A DNA stretch of 64,000 nt from Corella eumyota (lineage: Eukaryota > Chordata > Ascidiacea > Phlebobranchia > Corellidae), in NCBI GenBank assembly GCA_963082875.1, contig OY720098.1:14570001-14634000 (forward strand), in the 5' to 3' direction. Position 1 is the stretch's first letter. Every line of letters begins with the position of its first letter. The position numbers and the translations under genes were made by a program. The notes beneath the pieces were generated by a model. The model was not told where the DNA came from and searched no databases. It saw nothing but the letters and a program-made list of their open reading frames with translations. Below are positions 37,748 through 50,300 of the stretch, piece after piece.

Positions 37748-39080
37748 CTAAAACTAAAGTAACATTATTTCAATACTACAAACTATCCCAGAGAATACAA
37801 CCATGCCAAACTTAGTAGTTTGAAAAGAATCATCGACTTGAATTGTTAAATTTAATTTTTTCATTCCAATTGTTTTATTTCTCTGACTGTTTAAAATTCA
37901 AATAATATATCAAAAATATAAAACTGAAAAGGCTATTACTTTTATATTTTAAAACATGTTTTAAAATGTTTTAAACTAAATAAATTTATTATTTTTTTTT
38001 TTATTTTTATAACACCACTCCTTTAAAAATCTCTTTTGCGCATATTTTACCTGAAATTGCATTTCTAACAAAAGAAAAAAATAATTACGTTAATCTATTG
38101 TATAGATTTTTTTAATAATAGTATTGTGGAGGGGCTTGTCTAATTCAGCTTTAATCAGAAAAATATAAATTAAAATTTCTAATTTTTAAATGTCGTGTTT
38201 AATATATTAATTAAAAAAATTTTTTTATAAAGCTTAAACATAAACAATGTGCCAAATATTTATAAACTATTTTATAAATATTAATATAAAACAAACAAAA
38301 GAAAAAAATAACGGAATTTTTTTAATAAAATCGATAATATATAATTGAACGTCTTATATTTGTCTGAAGTGTTTGGCTATATCATTATTCATTATTATTA
38401 CTTTATATTTAAATTACATGTTTTATTAAAAAATCTATTACAAATTATGACAGGCTAAAATAAAGTTGTTTCTTTTTTGTTTTTTTTTCGATATTGATTA
38501 TTAAATTTTAAAACTGTTTGTAGGCTATAGTTGCATTGGTATGAACTGTTATTTAATGGTTGTTAATATCAGTCCAATTTAACCCCGGTTAGTTAGGGCT
38601 ATCATGCCGTTCATGCGACCTTTAGTAAGGCGCTATAAACGATGTGAACTTCTGCTGAGCCAGTTCTTAATCAGCAGCGTAATTATCAAGCAAATATATT
38701 TTATAATATCTTTTGACAGGCAGCTCGAGACTGAGTCGGGGTAACAATTGCTACTCTTTGTTTAGGTCGCACATAAGACCTTTCCACATCAAGGATAAAT
38801 ATATATACAAAAAAAAATATATATTTATATAAACAGATTTTAAAAGTTTAAAATATTGTCAACCAAGTCATATTTTTATTTTTAAGATACATTTAAAGTA
38901 TGTAAATTTTAAGCTTCAACTTTAGGCAATTATTAGTTTTATTTTCATAATGTAACAACTATTATTATACTTGGTAAGCTGTAATTAACTAAAAATGTTA
39001 TTAAATAAAAAAAAGATCAGTTTTAAATAAATATTACAAGACACTGTTAAACAAAATCGTAAGATTTGCACAAATTTGTT
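37748..39080. other. Region between the two 7TM genes
   Basis: Extremely AT-rich. The first exons of the multi-exon 7TM gene should lie here, but none could be recognised. It contains one SINE copy at 38590-38810. Confidence 0.5.
38590..38810 (+). repeat. tRNA-derived SINE, 5' truncated or diverged head
   Basis: aaggcgctataaacgatgtg, ctgctgagccag, cttaatcagcagc, ctcgagactgagtcgg and gtttaggtcgcac are all family landmarks in the right order. The tRNA-like head is badly diverged. Confidence 0.75.
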
Positions 39081-40037
39081 TTAGTTGGAATTTGATTCTT
39101 CCGTTGCAACGCACTCCGCATTTCTCGATGAGTAACAAGGAAAAAGTCGATCCCGCCAATCAGGAAAAACCACAACGACACAGACAATGTTCAGAAGAAG
39201 ATTAATGTTTGTTATCACTTTTGGAACAATATTTATTTCACTTACGACAGCAACGTTAATGACCACGACCAATAAATCACTAATAACACAAACCAACGCC
39301 AAGTAAAATGCTCGTCGAATAACGTGGACTAATTTGATAGCAGTTTCGTTGTTTGTTCCTTCTCGGTTTGCTCGCAACGATGCTCTGTGTTTCAGCAATG
39401 GATAAACAAACAGTAGCAAAAGAACGATATGAAAACTCAGAGTTACTATACCAAGAGCAGCCCAATGATACTCGGCTGGAAAAGCACTGGTGTATAATTT
39501 ACATCCGTAATTTGTTCGGTGAAACCACTGTGTTGAGTCGTGTATTGCTGGGTTAATTAATCCTATTAGGACCATGATAACTATGGTCGCACTACTTAAT
39601 ACTCTAGTACATTGTGATGTTAAATGTCTTGTATTTGGGCTGACATAAAATGTTCTTTGTCTCAGCCACAAAACAGTGTACACCGAAATGAAAATAAAAT
39701 TCGTTAGCGTGAAATCAACTTTCACCAATTCGTCACAAAAATAAATATCCGAAATCAAATCCAAAAATATTTCAAGGAACTGGGATAAAAATGTGAACAT
39801 GCCAAACACTGCGCAAGCTATTGTGCTTATACGCATTGGTATAGCGTATTTCTCTTCGACTTGAGATCTAGCACCAACCCTTTTTCGATGAAGTCTGCAC
39901 TCATAAATAACAAGTGAAACGGATATGTATGCAGCTATAAGAGTAGACAGCACCGTGACAAAACCGAGTGTCCGTACTCGAACTAATGAAATTTGAACGG
40001 GCTGTGGTGCCGCGGTTGTTAACAAATCCATTTCCAT
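39081..40037 (-). CDS. Intronless seven-transmembrane receptor-like protein, 318 aa
   Basis: A single uninterrupted frame from ATG at 40037 to the stop at 39081. Seven hydrophobic segments fall at about residues 24-45, 69-94, 104-125, 147-165, 191-215, 243-266 and 274-291. A short N-terminus (outside if GPCR-like) and a Ser/Asn-rich acidic C-tail follow the 7TM plan. Cys101 before TM3 and Cys179 in the second loop are placed like the usual extracellular disulfide. The classical DRY and NPxxY motifs are absent. In their places are LWLRQR (123-128) after TM3 and FPDWRDRLF (291-299) after TM7. A second ATG lies two codons downstream of the first. There is a clear paralogue with introns just downstream on the same strand. 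It is probably a member of a lineage-restricted 7TM family; G-protein coupling is inference only. Confidence 0.85.
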   Translation of the reverse strand: MEMDLLTTAAPQPVQISLVRVRTLGFVTVLSTLIAAYISVSLVIYECRLHRKRVGARSQVEEKYAIPMRISTIACAVFGMFTFLSQFLEIFLDLISDIYFCDELVKVDFTLTNFIFISVYTVLWLRQRTFYVSPNTRHLTSQCTRVLSSATIVIMVLIGLINPAIHDSTQWFHRTNYGCKLYTSAFPAEYHWAALGIVTLSFHIVLLLLFVYPLLKHRASLRANREGTNNETAIKLVHVIRRAFYLALVCVISDLLVVVINVAVVSEINIVPKVITNINLLLNIVCVVVVFPDWRDRLFPCYSSRNAECVATEESNSN

Positions 40038-41399
40038 TTAAATTACCTGCTCAAATTTTACGATATTTTTTCTGCATTAAAAATGAAACATAGATATATA
40101 CGAACAAAAAAAATCTTTATCAATAGTCTATTAATTTATAATAAAAAAGTTTGCTTCCAGTTAACTATGTTGTAGCTGATTTTAAAATAAGCCTATTCTT
40201 GGGTATTATGGTATGCAATATTTAAAATATCCTACCAAAAATATCAACAATAAAGTTTAAAACATTAACTAGTAACAAAACGTATTTGTTTACTATTTTT
40301 AAAATTGAAATATTTTGTAATCAAAGTAGTCTAAAACTAAAAGAACTTTACTTCATACTACTTACTACACACAAGCAAAGGCTAGCTAACACTCTTCTGA
40401 AACTATAACAAACGAAACTTAATAATCTCTTACGACAAGTTAAAATATGTTTATGTTCAATTATAAATTAAGTTTAATAGTTTCATGATACTTTTAATTT
40501 ACAGGATGCTCTTCACTAATATTGGTAAAATTACAGTCTTCAAATGGTATTTAAGGGTAATTTATAACTTTTACGTATACTGACGTCTTTCTTGGGTTTA
40601 ATCTCTTTATCTACTATAACGCTGGTACCAAAATTATTCAGTAAGTTATTATTAATTCATAACAAATTCTATCGCTGTTAACTAAATACTTGTAATTTCA
40701 ATATCTTTGCAAATTATATCGAACTATTAGATTAAATCACCTAAATTTAATTGCCTAATAAAAAATAATTATTATTGTAAGTGTTAACGGCCTTACCCTG
40801 CTATTACTAAGCTTTTCTGGATTAGTGTTATTATTACAATGACTATTCAAAAATAAAATTAGCTGTTCTTAACTTAAAACAACAAAATAATTGATAACTT
40901 TATACAGTTTGATTTAACGAAAGCTTACTTGTTTTAAAATATTAAAGATACGAATTTCTTAATAAGGAATAACACCATAATTTTAACGATGTTTTTTTCT
41001 TATATCTATTATTTAAATTAATCAGATTCCATGTAAATAAAAAGATTAGTTTTCAAATTTTAAGATAAACTAGATTTATTTGATAAATAAAATATGGTTT
41101 GAAGTTATTTGATTATTTTTATATTGTGATTAAATTTATGCAATAACATTACTTAATTAAAAATATTAACTAAACTAATTAATTGAATGCTACGTATTTA
41201 ATTTTTAGACTAGAACTTTTTTTATTTATTAGACTAAAAATTTCAAAACAAAATTGATTTAAAAGATTTAAAATATTATTCTTTAAATTTAAGTGAACAA
41301 TTAAGAATTTAATTGCAATAAACAAAAAAAAACGTTTTTAAAAAAAAATATTAGTATTCATATACATTAGACCAACATTTTGATAACTAAAATTATTCT

Positions 41400-41830
41400 T
41401 TACTTTTTAATAAACAAACAAACATTTAATTATATTAAACAAATAAAAATTAATTTTTAACACAGTTTTAAGTTGTCAACATTAGGCTATACATAAACTA
41501 AATTTTGAATTTCTAAAATTGATTTTTGATTTTTAATAAATAAACAAGCATTTAAATATAATAAACAAACAAAAATCATTTTTTATATATGTTTTTTAAT
41601 TACTTGTATTATAAAATATATTATTAAAATTGAATGCTTAATATCGAACTTTATAGAACAAACAAAAATTTAAATATAATAAACAAACAAAAATTAAATT
41701 TTTAAGCTATTTTTGAGTTATTAATATTATAATATAAAACTGATCGAAGTTTGAAAACCTAATAACGATCTTTAAACTTTAATAAATAAACAAGCAATTA
41801 GTAAATAGTGATAATTAAATTTTAAGAATA
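41400..41830. repeat. Diverged tandem repeat, ~120-128 bp unit, 3-4 copies
   Basis: A start motif like taataaataaacaagcattt followed by aatataataaacaaacaaaaa recurs near 41408, 41537, 41650 and 41780, each time followed by a similar atttttaa...tta segment. The units have diverged strongly. Confidence 0.6.
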
Positions 41831-41925
41831 GGAGAATTGGAACACAATTAAATTATAAACAACATACTAAAACTTCAGAACTTTATATACACAAGGTCAA
41901 AAGTAATTCTATTTCAAAATTCCGA

Positions 41926-42110
41926 TGAGTAAGAATAAAAAATTTGACAATAACGAAATCTAAGATTTCGAACTATGATAAAAATGAAAATAATAATAAA
42001 AATACTGACAATAACAATATGTTTAGAAATCTAAGATTTCAAACCATAATAAAAAAAATGCTGACAATAACAATATAAATTTTAAGCTATACAGGACTTT
42101 GCAACTATTT
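41926..42110. repeat. Diverged ~75-bp tandem repeat, about 2.5 copies
   Basis: tgacaataacaatat and gaaatctaagatttc recur with aataataaaaatact between them at 41945, 42005 and 42062. Confidence 0.55.
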
Positions 42111-42480
42111 ATACAAATTTGAATAAATTTAAAAGTTTGTGGCCAAAATAATTTTAATTTGGATTTTGTAACGTAGTCGACATATAAAACTAAATTTATT
42201 TAATCAAAGTTAATAAAATTAAAAATAAAGATTTGGTTTGTTTGTTGCGCGTTTCTTAAGTTTATTTTAATTTTTAAAAAAGTACTTAACAAAACAAAAA
42301 GAATACATTTAAATTTATATAACAATAGGTTGGTAAAAATACAGATTTGGAGAACAATGCTTTTGTGCTAAGTAAGAAAAAATATTATCCTATTTACTTA
42401 TCGTAGTATACATTAAAATTTGTGTTTAAAACTAATTGACAAGAAAATCATTTCACCTAATTTAAAATGTTTTCTATTCA

Positions 42481-42955
42481 GGGCGGGCCCTAGAAAATGC
42501 GGCGCCCAATTTAAGAAGCTTCAGTAGGCCACACAGAAAAGATCCTGGAGTAGATCTGGAACTTGGAGTAGATCTGGAACTTTAGGTAATAAAATGTTTG
42601 TAGCATGTTTTAGATTTCAATGGATAGTTTTTTAAAGCTGTATTATTTTATGGACATCGTTGAAATACATTTACTTTTAATACTTAATAAATTACTTTGC
42701 TTACCCAATTAATTTGACGCGTATTTGACACGCTTAATATTATTTTTGCGTATTTATAAACTTGCCATGCGTGAAATACGCACGTTATCCGAGGTCCCGC
42801 TATAGTAAAACGAGTGTATAATACAGGTGTTAGACTAAAAAAACCTCCTCTTAATAATATGGTAAAAAAAAACTTCAGCTTCTGGCTGCAGGGCCCTCTA
42901 AAGTGGGGGCCCCTTTTTTGGGAAATTGGTGAAATGTGCCAGGGACCGGCCTTCG
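42481..42955. mobile_element. Possible decayed hAT-type element
   Basis: The left tip cagggcgggccctag and the right tip (inverse of ccagggaccggcc) are G/C-rich and roughly complementary in an otherwise AT-rich region. Such CAGGG..GGCCC ends are typical of some hAT families. Flanking ttctatt / atctatt may be a degraded target duplication. The 64-aa open frame at 42814-43008 overlaps the right end and is not a gene. Confidence 0.35.
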
Positions 42956-44375
42956 ATCTATTATACCTCTTTGTAATTATTTTAGTTTTAAAGCGTGGGG
43001 TCCAATAGAATTTGTAAAAAAAAATTAATAAATTATATTTGTCTTAATAATGATTTATTATAAATTCTAGGCTTATGTATGTTTTAAAACCGTTATATAT
43101 TATAAAGGAATACTGCATTTATTGTTTTTTAAAAAAAACACTGTTTACATTTTAATAAAACGTTTAAGCACCATAAAAAAGGCTATTCGCCGTATCATGT
43201 CATACGACGTTTTTTTGCGCGTTTTTCAAGTTTCAATCATATAAACTTTAAACTGTATACAAAAGTCTGCCATTAAGTAAATAAATACAATTGTTTAAAA
43301 GATCTTTTCCAAATAGTTGTCGTACGTAAGTTTTTCTACTCTCTGGTGTCTTTTTACGAAGTTACAACATAAACACAAATACGTCGTGTTTTTAATCCTG
43401 CAACGTACTATAGTTTTTCAACTTTAAACAAAAAATGTTTTTATTTTTACGACAGCATTAGGTAACGGCTTCAACCCGTTGCAAGTTTTACGTAGAATGG
43501 TTAAAAGGTCGTTTTGAATTTTGTTTCGAAAATTGCAATTTGCTTTTTAGTTGTTCTCGCATTTTTATTTGTGCTACCACCCTTGATTTGCATCAAGCAT
43601 TAAGTATTTACCACATGATTACGTTTTTTGACACAAACAGCACCTTTTTTTAGATTTCATTTAGCTAAACTTTTAAAGATTAAATTTTATTAAAAAATTG
43701 TAACGCAAAACACGTTTTCAAAGTGTTTTTTATTTTTGTCATTTTTCCTGTTTCATTAAAAAAATCATTAGGTTAGGTTTGTTCACATTATTTTAATAGT
43801 AATCTTTTAAATTTTTTTGTGAGGTATTCTTAGGAGAATATTTTCTGATTTTTATATTATTACATGCACAAGTTTTTCTTTTATTATCGATGATGCGTGA
43901 AAAACCTACATAATAAAACTTATGTGTATGTCGCAAGGTGACAGTTTTTAGACATCCTTTACATCTAGACATAGCCGTAGTAAACAGAGACGTTGAAAAT
44001 AGTTTTGTCTGTAAAATTTATATTTGTTACTTGTAACATTAGATACAGTTAAATAACTGCATTTAAAAATTATGGCATTATTTCTATTATTTTCACGTAA
44101 GCACTTAACAGTGATTAATTATTCGTTGGCGGATTTGCTAAATAGACAAGTTTGTTTGTTTGTTTATTATATTACGCCCAAAACTTCTGACAACCGTCAG
44201 AGCATTATTATACAAACAGCTGCATAGCTACATAAACAGACTAGTTAGCTTGGGTAGTTACATTTTTAAATTGTTAATCTTGGTGTTTGTAGTATTTAAT
44301 TTGGTAACGTTTACAGACTTGGCTGCTAAATAGCATAATATAGAAGATAAAAAAGGAAATTATCATTGTTTTAAA

Positions 44376-47300
44376 ATGGCTGCAAAGGGTATGAAAGGGT
44401 TACAACTTTGGTGTAAACAAAATACAGATGGATACAAGGATGTTAACATAACGAATATGACAACTTCTTGGAAAGATGGTTTAGCATTTTGTGCTCTTTT
44501 ACATAGATTTCGTCCTGATCTTATGTAATTATTTTTTAAATGTATTATTTTTTATTTAAAGCAAAATTTAAATGTTTATGTCATTTTTAACTTAAGTTTT
44601 TGAATAGGTCAAGTGCTAAAGTTTTAACATCGAGTTTGTTTAGGCGCACTTTACAACTTACAGCTATTGCTGTAACGTTTTTGATCATTTTTTAAAAATC
44701 AGATTGTATACAGTATATATAAATTTTATATAATACCTAATCTTGAACACCTACTGTTAGAATTACTGATTTATTTGTAAGCATAGGACAATTGTAAACT
44801 TGACCTTGTTAATAAAATCATGACCCTAAATATAATTTTATTAAAAAAATTAAAATGTGTTTAAAAAAACTTATAAACTTTTCAGTGATTTTGATGCATT
44901 GTCGAAAGAGGATATTCTCCATAACAATCAACTTGCTTTTTCCATTGCTGAAAAGGAGTTATCAATTGCTGCTCTGCTTGATGCAGAAGACATGGTAGCC
45001 ATGAAAGTTCCAGATAAACTTAGTATAATGACTTATGTTTCTCAATATTACAACACTCTTCATAAACTTAAACCTTCAGGTATAATATATTATACTTACA
45101 TTTGTAAGGTTAAGTAATTTTAATTTGGGGCAGCGTGGTGTAGTAGTCAGAACACTTGCTACCATATGTGAGGTCATGGGTTGGTTTCCTCTGCTCTTAT
45201 GCTGTAGCGCCCTCAAGTAAGGCGTTATAACTGATATGAACTCCTACTGAGCCAGCACTTAATCAGCAGCTTAATTATTGGGCAATTGCAATTAATAATC
45301 TACCAAACTGCCAAAGGCAACTGGAGATTTGGTCGGGGTAACAAATGTTACTTTATATATCGTGAAGTCGACCTTTCCACATCGAAGATAAAAATATTTA
45401 AAAAAAATAACAATATATGCATCTAAATTCTCAACTCTAAAATTCTATTACTTAAATTTAAAATGGATTTTAAAAATGTTTTTTAATTGTATAGTAGGCT
45501 TAACGCAGGGATTATGGTAGTATTATATGCTTTACCACTTAAAATTTGGTGTTCAATTTAACGCTTACTCTTTTACTTTTAGTATTTGAATATTTTTTCC
45601 TGTAAAATATTTTAAGTAAGTTTTATAGATTCTTTAAAAATATTGTGTAATAGGTATAGTAGTGTTTTGTGGACATTTATTGACTTTTGATATATACAAT
45701 ATTTTGCAGAAAGTACAACAGTTAAGCGCCCGGCAGTCCCGGATAAATCTAAAAACGTTTTCAAAATTCAGAAGACTGAAGTTAACAACGAAAAAATGGT
45801 AAAAAATTTTTTTTGGCAAATCATAAAAGTTAACAGTTTATGAAACTTTTAAAAATAATATTAATTCAATTAATCTATAAAAAAAGCATAAATTAAAAAA
45901 TCAAATAAAATATATTTTTATGCACATGGTGTTATCAGCATTAAATATAAATAGCTTAATGCAAAAAGCTTCGTATTTTTGTTAGTAATTTGGGCATGCT
46001 ATATTGTTTTTTGTTACAAAATAAAATGATCCAGTACCTGGCCAATTTTTTAATTGCTTTAGCCAACCTTAATATATGAAGTGGACCAAACTCTAATATA
46101 CACTTTAACTTTTTTGTTTTTTTAGAAAATTGTGACACCCAAACCAAGAGGTATGTTGTCCGAGAAGACGTCAGCTTTTATTTTATGTGAGATATGTGGA
46201 AAAAGAGTTCATTTGGTTGAAAGATATATTGATGATGGTAAGATTTACCATCGGCAATGTCACAGGTAATTACTTAAAAAATCATGAGGTTTTGTATCAC
46301 TAGTCAATTGTTTGCCCTACAGGCTGCATTTTGATTGTCAAATTATGTGTCAGTTACCTGTACACCACAATGAGCATTTTTTTTATTATAAAGGCCTATT
46401 TATAAATTGGAGATATATACATATTTTATATATAATATCCACTATGGTCCATTATGTAAAGATTAAAACACGAAAAAATTTTAATAAAACAAAAAAACTT
46501 GAAATTAACAACATATTGGTAGGGGTATCACAACATGCAAAATAGAAATATGATGTTAACAATAGTTTGAAAATTCAGTTTTTACTAACTTCATGTTTAA
46601 CTTATCCAATACCAAATTTACTAATTGTGATAAAAAAATTTACTAATTGTGATAAACATAATAGTTTATAGTGCACGTAACATACTAAAATAGCATTATT
46701 TTCACCCATTAAATTTATTTTTGTCTAAAAAACAAACTTACTTTTCTATGTATTTTTATAGACAAAAATCCTTAGGCGGAATGTACAGAAGGGGTGGATC
46801 GAAAGCTGTGAATAAATTTGAAATTAAATCTTCTAATTTAGTTGAAAAAACACTTGAAAAAATGGACGATTTTGAAACTGATTCTGTTTCAAAAGTGTCA
46901 AAAAGTGATCAAAAACCCAAAAAAATATTACCGAGTGACAAAGAAAAGATTGAAACACCTAATGAATCGGGTGAAAATATTAAAAAAGATTCGCCAGTAA
47001 AACCAACTAACAATAAATTAAATAACTTAAATGAAAATAATCAAAGCTTACCTAATGATAAATCACCATCAAAAAAATTGGAAAACACCAAAGTTGTGCA
47101 ACCTAATCAAATTGATGAAGACAAAGATGAACCCAACGAAAACAAAGAATTACTAGATGACAGTAATTTTCACAAAGATGCAAGTAAAACAGAATCAGAT
47201 TTGAAAAACAATGATTCCTTAAACATGGAAGACAATAGTTTAAAATCTAACATTACCGAGGTAAATAAAAGTCTTAATCTATAAATTATATATGTGTATT

Positions 47301-50300
47301 ATAGGTTAAATTGTTTAATTTTCTATTTAATTGGTGCCATTAGATTTTTTTATATTATATATCTTTATTTCTGATGTGGGCAGGTCGACTTCACGACCTA
47401 AATATGGAGTAACATCAGTTACCCCGACCCAATCAGTTTGGGATATTATAGAATATAATTGCCTGATACTTACACTGCTGATTAAGTGCTGGCTCAGCAG
47501 AAGTTTATACCGTTTGTATCACCTTACTCAAGGACGCTACAGCATTAAAGCAGTGGAGATTAAATCATCGACCTCATGTTGTGTAGCAAGTGTTCTGACT
47601 ACTACACCACGCTGCAGGCTTATTATTGCCTGTTGAAATTAATATTAGCATTTATTTTTAAAGAACATTGCTTCCAACAAGGGCCTTTCTTCAAGCTCTG
47701 AATCTGATAACGACACTCGAAAAATGTTACCATCTCTTCTCCATTCACTTGCTGCAGCTAAGCAAGACAAACAACAGAGTGAAATTAGTTTTCCTTCTTC
47801 CGAAAATGGACTTTCTCCTCTTTCTACTGCTCCCTTGATCAGTGAACTTCCAAAAACACAACAAACACCAAAACCAGTGCCAAGGTATGGTATTTGATTA
47901 AAATTTTAATATTTTTTTAAGTTTTATTACAACACATTTAAATTATTTTTAGATTTTATAATAAAATCGGTTTTAAAAAATTAAAAATCAATTGCAAATT
48001 AAAAAAAAATATTTACCTAAAAAAAAATTAAAATTAAAAATTATTCTTGACTAACAAATAATTTTGGACTGTTTTTTAATATTAAGACAACTACAATCAG
48101 TTGATAATTGTATAATGTAATTTATAATTAACACAATATGCAAAATGGATACATGAGTTTTGACCTAAATGACTAATATAAATTAAAAAGACTTCCTTAA
48201 AATATTAGGCATATTTGACATTTTATTTTTGTAACCTAAAAGGATTTTAAAATTGACATTTACAGAAGTGATATTTATTTACCAAACATAAGAAAAACTG
48301 GGTCTAGAAAATGGCATTTATTTTAAGTGTTTTTTATTGGCTATGCAATTTAAACAGTTCCTTTAAAATGTTACAAATTAATACAAAAAAAAACAAATTA
48401 AATAAAATAAGTAATAGATTAAATTTAAACTGGTTGTATTACATCACAAAATTTATGATCTTTTTAGAAAGTATATAAAGTATGTTAATAAAAACAAATT
48501 AAGAAAAAAAATTATGTGTAAGTGAAATTGTGCCTTATTATTCTGCCCTGTTCAATTTTACGATTTGCAATTTCCAAAAAAATTAACATTATGATATTAA
48601 CCAAAATTTGCAAACTAACTTACAGTTTGTATTCAAAGTCCATTCTACCAGTATTAACTATATCATGACAATTTTTTTAATATTTTATAGGCCTTTATTA
48701 GAAATAAATATTATAACCTAATAGGCTATCTTAAAACCAAGTAAAGAAACAAAAATTTAAAAAAAAAAACAATTTTTTTTTTATTTAAAATAATTAACAC
48801 TTTTTTTAGAGTAAAAAGTAGTTATTTTTTATTTAATTAAATCCTTTTTTTGTTTTTCATGATTTTATTATTTTATTGTTTAGCCCAAGACATTTTCCAT
48901 CTATAGTTAATAAAGACTTGACAGAGGAAAAGGACCTGAACAAATCTTTAAATCCATTTGATTGTGATCTTGATATGACGACTGATTCTATTGTAATTGA
49001 AGATGACAGAAATGAAAAATCTTTAAACCCGTTTGGAGAAGAGATTCCTGAAATTAAAAAGGGGTTTGACTTTTTTTAAATATGGCTAAACCCTAAAAAA
49101 ATTTGTTAAAAGCGGATTTATATTTTTATCAAAACCCTAGTTTTGTAACATTTAGAATTAAAGCCTTTTTTAAATAATTTTTTTTTTGTTTGATTTTGTT
49201 TAAGCATCATAAATTTGTCAATGATTTGAAAAAGGAATTTCAATTTAATTTTGTTTTGTTTGTTTTGTTGTAGGTCAACACAATATGACGACAGTTTAAA
49301 TCCATTTGGGTCTGAGTCTGACAGTTTGGAAGAATTGAACAACGATGAAATAAAACAAACACGGACTGTTGAAAATTCTGTAAAACAAAAAGATGCAACA
49401 GAAAAAGTAAATGTTAACAACGACAGACTCAATCCATTCAGTGACGAGTATGAGGATAAAAAAGAAAAAGCCCCAAAACCTCCTGTAAGGCGGGTCAAGG
49501 GACCTGCACCGCTACCCCCTGTAAATAAGGAAAATTTATCCGAAAAAATGTCACCCCAAAAGAAAAAACAACCCCTCAAAGCGTTGGTGCCCCCTGAAAA
49601 TGATAATAAAATTGTCTCGCCACGCAAAAAAGCACCAGACTGGAAATCTGACGTAGAATTAAAAATGAAAGTTTTGAATACGAACAATGAAGCTGATACC
49701 AAGTAAGTGCATTGTCAATACTAATTGCACATTTTTTTACTGTCTATCACACCTTTAAAAGTATCAATCAACATTCTGTTGAAAAAGGTTGATTTCACGA
49801 CCTAAACATAAAGTAACATCAATTACCTTGACCCAGTCTCGAGTTGCTTTTGGCAGTTTGGGATTGTATAGAATATAATTACATTATAATTACGCTGCTG
49901 ATTAAGTGTTGGCTCAACAGGAGTTTATATCATTTATAGCGCCTTACTCAAGAGCGCTACATCATGAGAGTAGCGGGGATCGAACTCCGGACCCCATATG
50001 GTTAAGCCAAGTGTTTTGACCACTATACCACACTGTTGGTAATGTACAGGCAGTAAAGTCAGCTTTTGGACATCAAGGGTAAAAAAATACAAAAAAAAGT
50101 TCTTCAAAGTTTCCCATTTTTTTCAAAAATACCAACTTCACTTGTGCAGTTAAATTTTTTTTGTTATTAAAAAAAGGTATTTTATGTTAGGTATATAGAC
50201 AAATCCAAATTAAAATCAATAGAAAATTCAAGAGAGAACAAATCTTCGAATACTAAAAGTAAGTAGGCTATTCAATAATCTTAAATAAATACTTGACATA

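Larger units (their letters stand above)
40038..44375. other. AT-rich intergenic region
   Basis: 4.3 kb between the minus-strand 7TM gene and the plus-strand MICAL-like gene. No supported exon was found. It holds two short tandem-repeat patches and a possible decayed hAT remnant. The MICAL-like 5' UTR and promoter must be near the right edge. Confidence 0.6.

Noticed and set aside
39353-39556. 67-aa plus-strand and 61-aa minus-strand frames within the intronless 7TM gene
   Set aside because: They are shadows of the 318-aa frame, which has seven membrane segments and a paralogue.
42814-43008. 64-aa open frame with GC-rich end
   Set aside because: It overlaps a probable decayed transposon end and has no family features or splice context.
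49118-49702. 194-aa minus-strand open frame
   Set aside because: It is the mirror of the MICAL-like NPF/proline-rich exon on the plus strand, which has matched splice phases and family motifs.
49787-50085. Possible functional tRNA gene
   Set aside because: The A and B boxes are tRNA-like but the acceptor stem does not close, and the head is followed by the common SINE body and tail.
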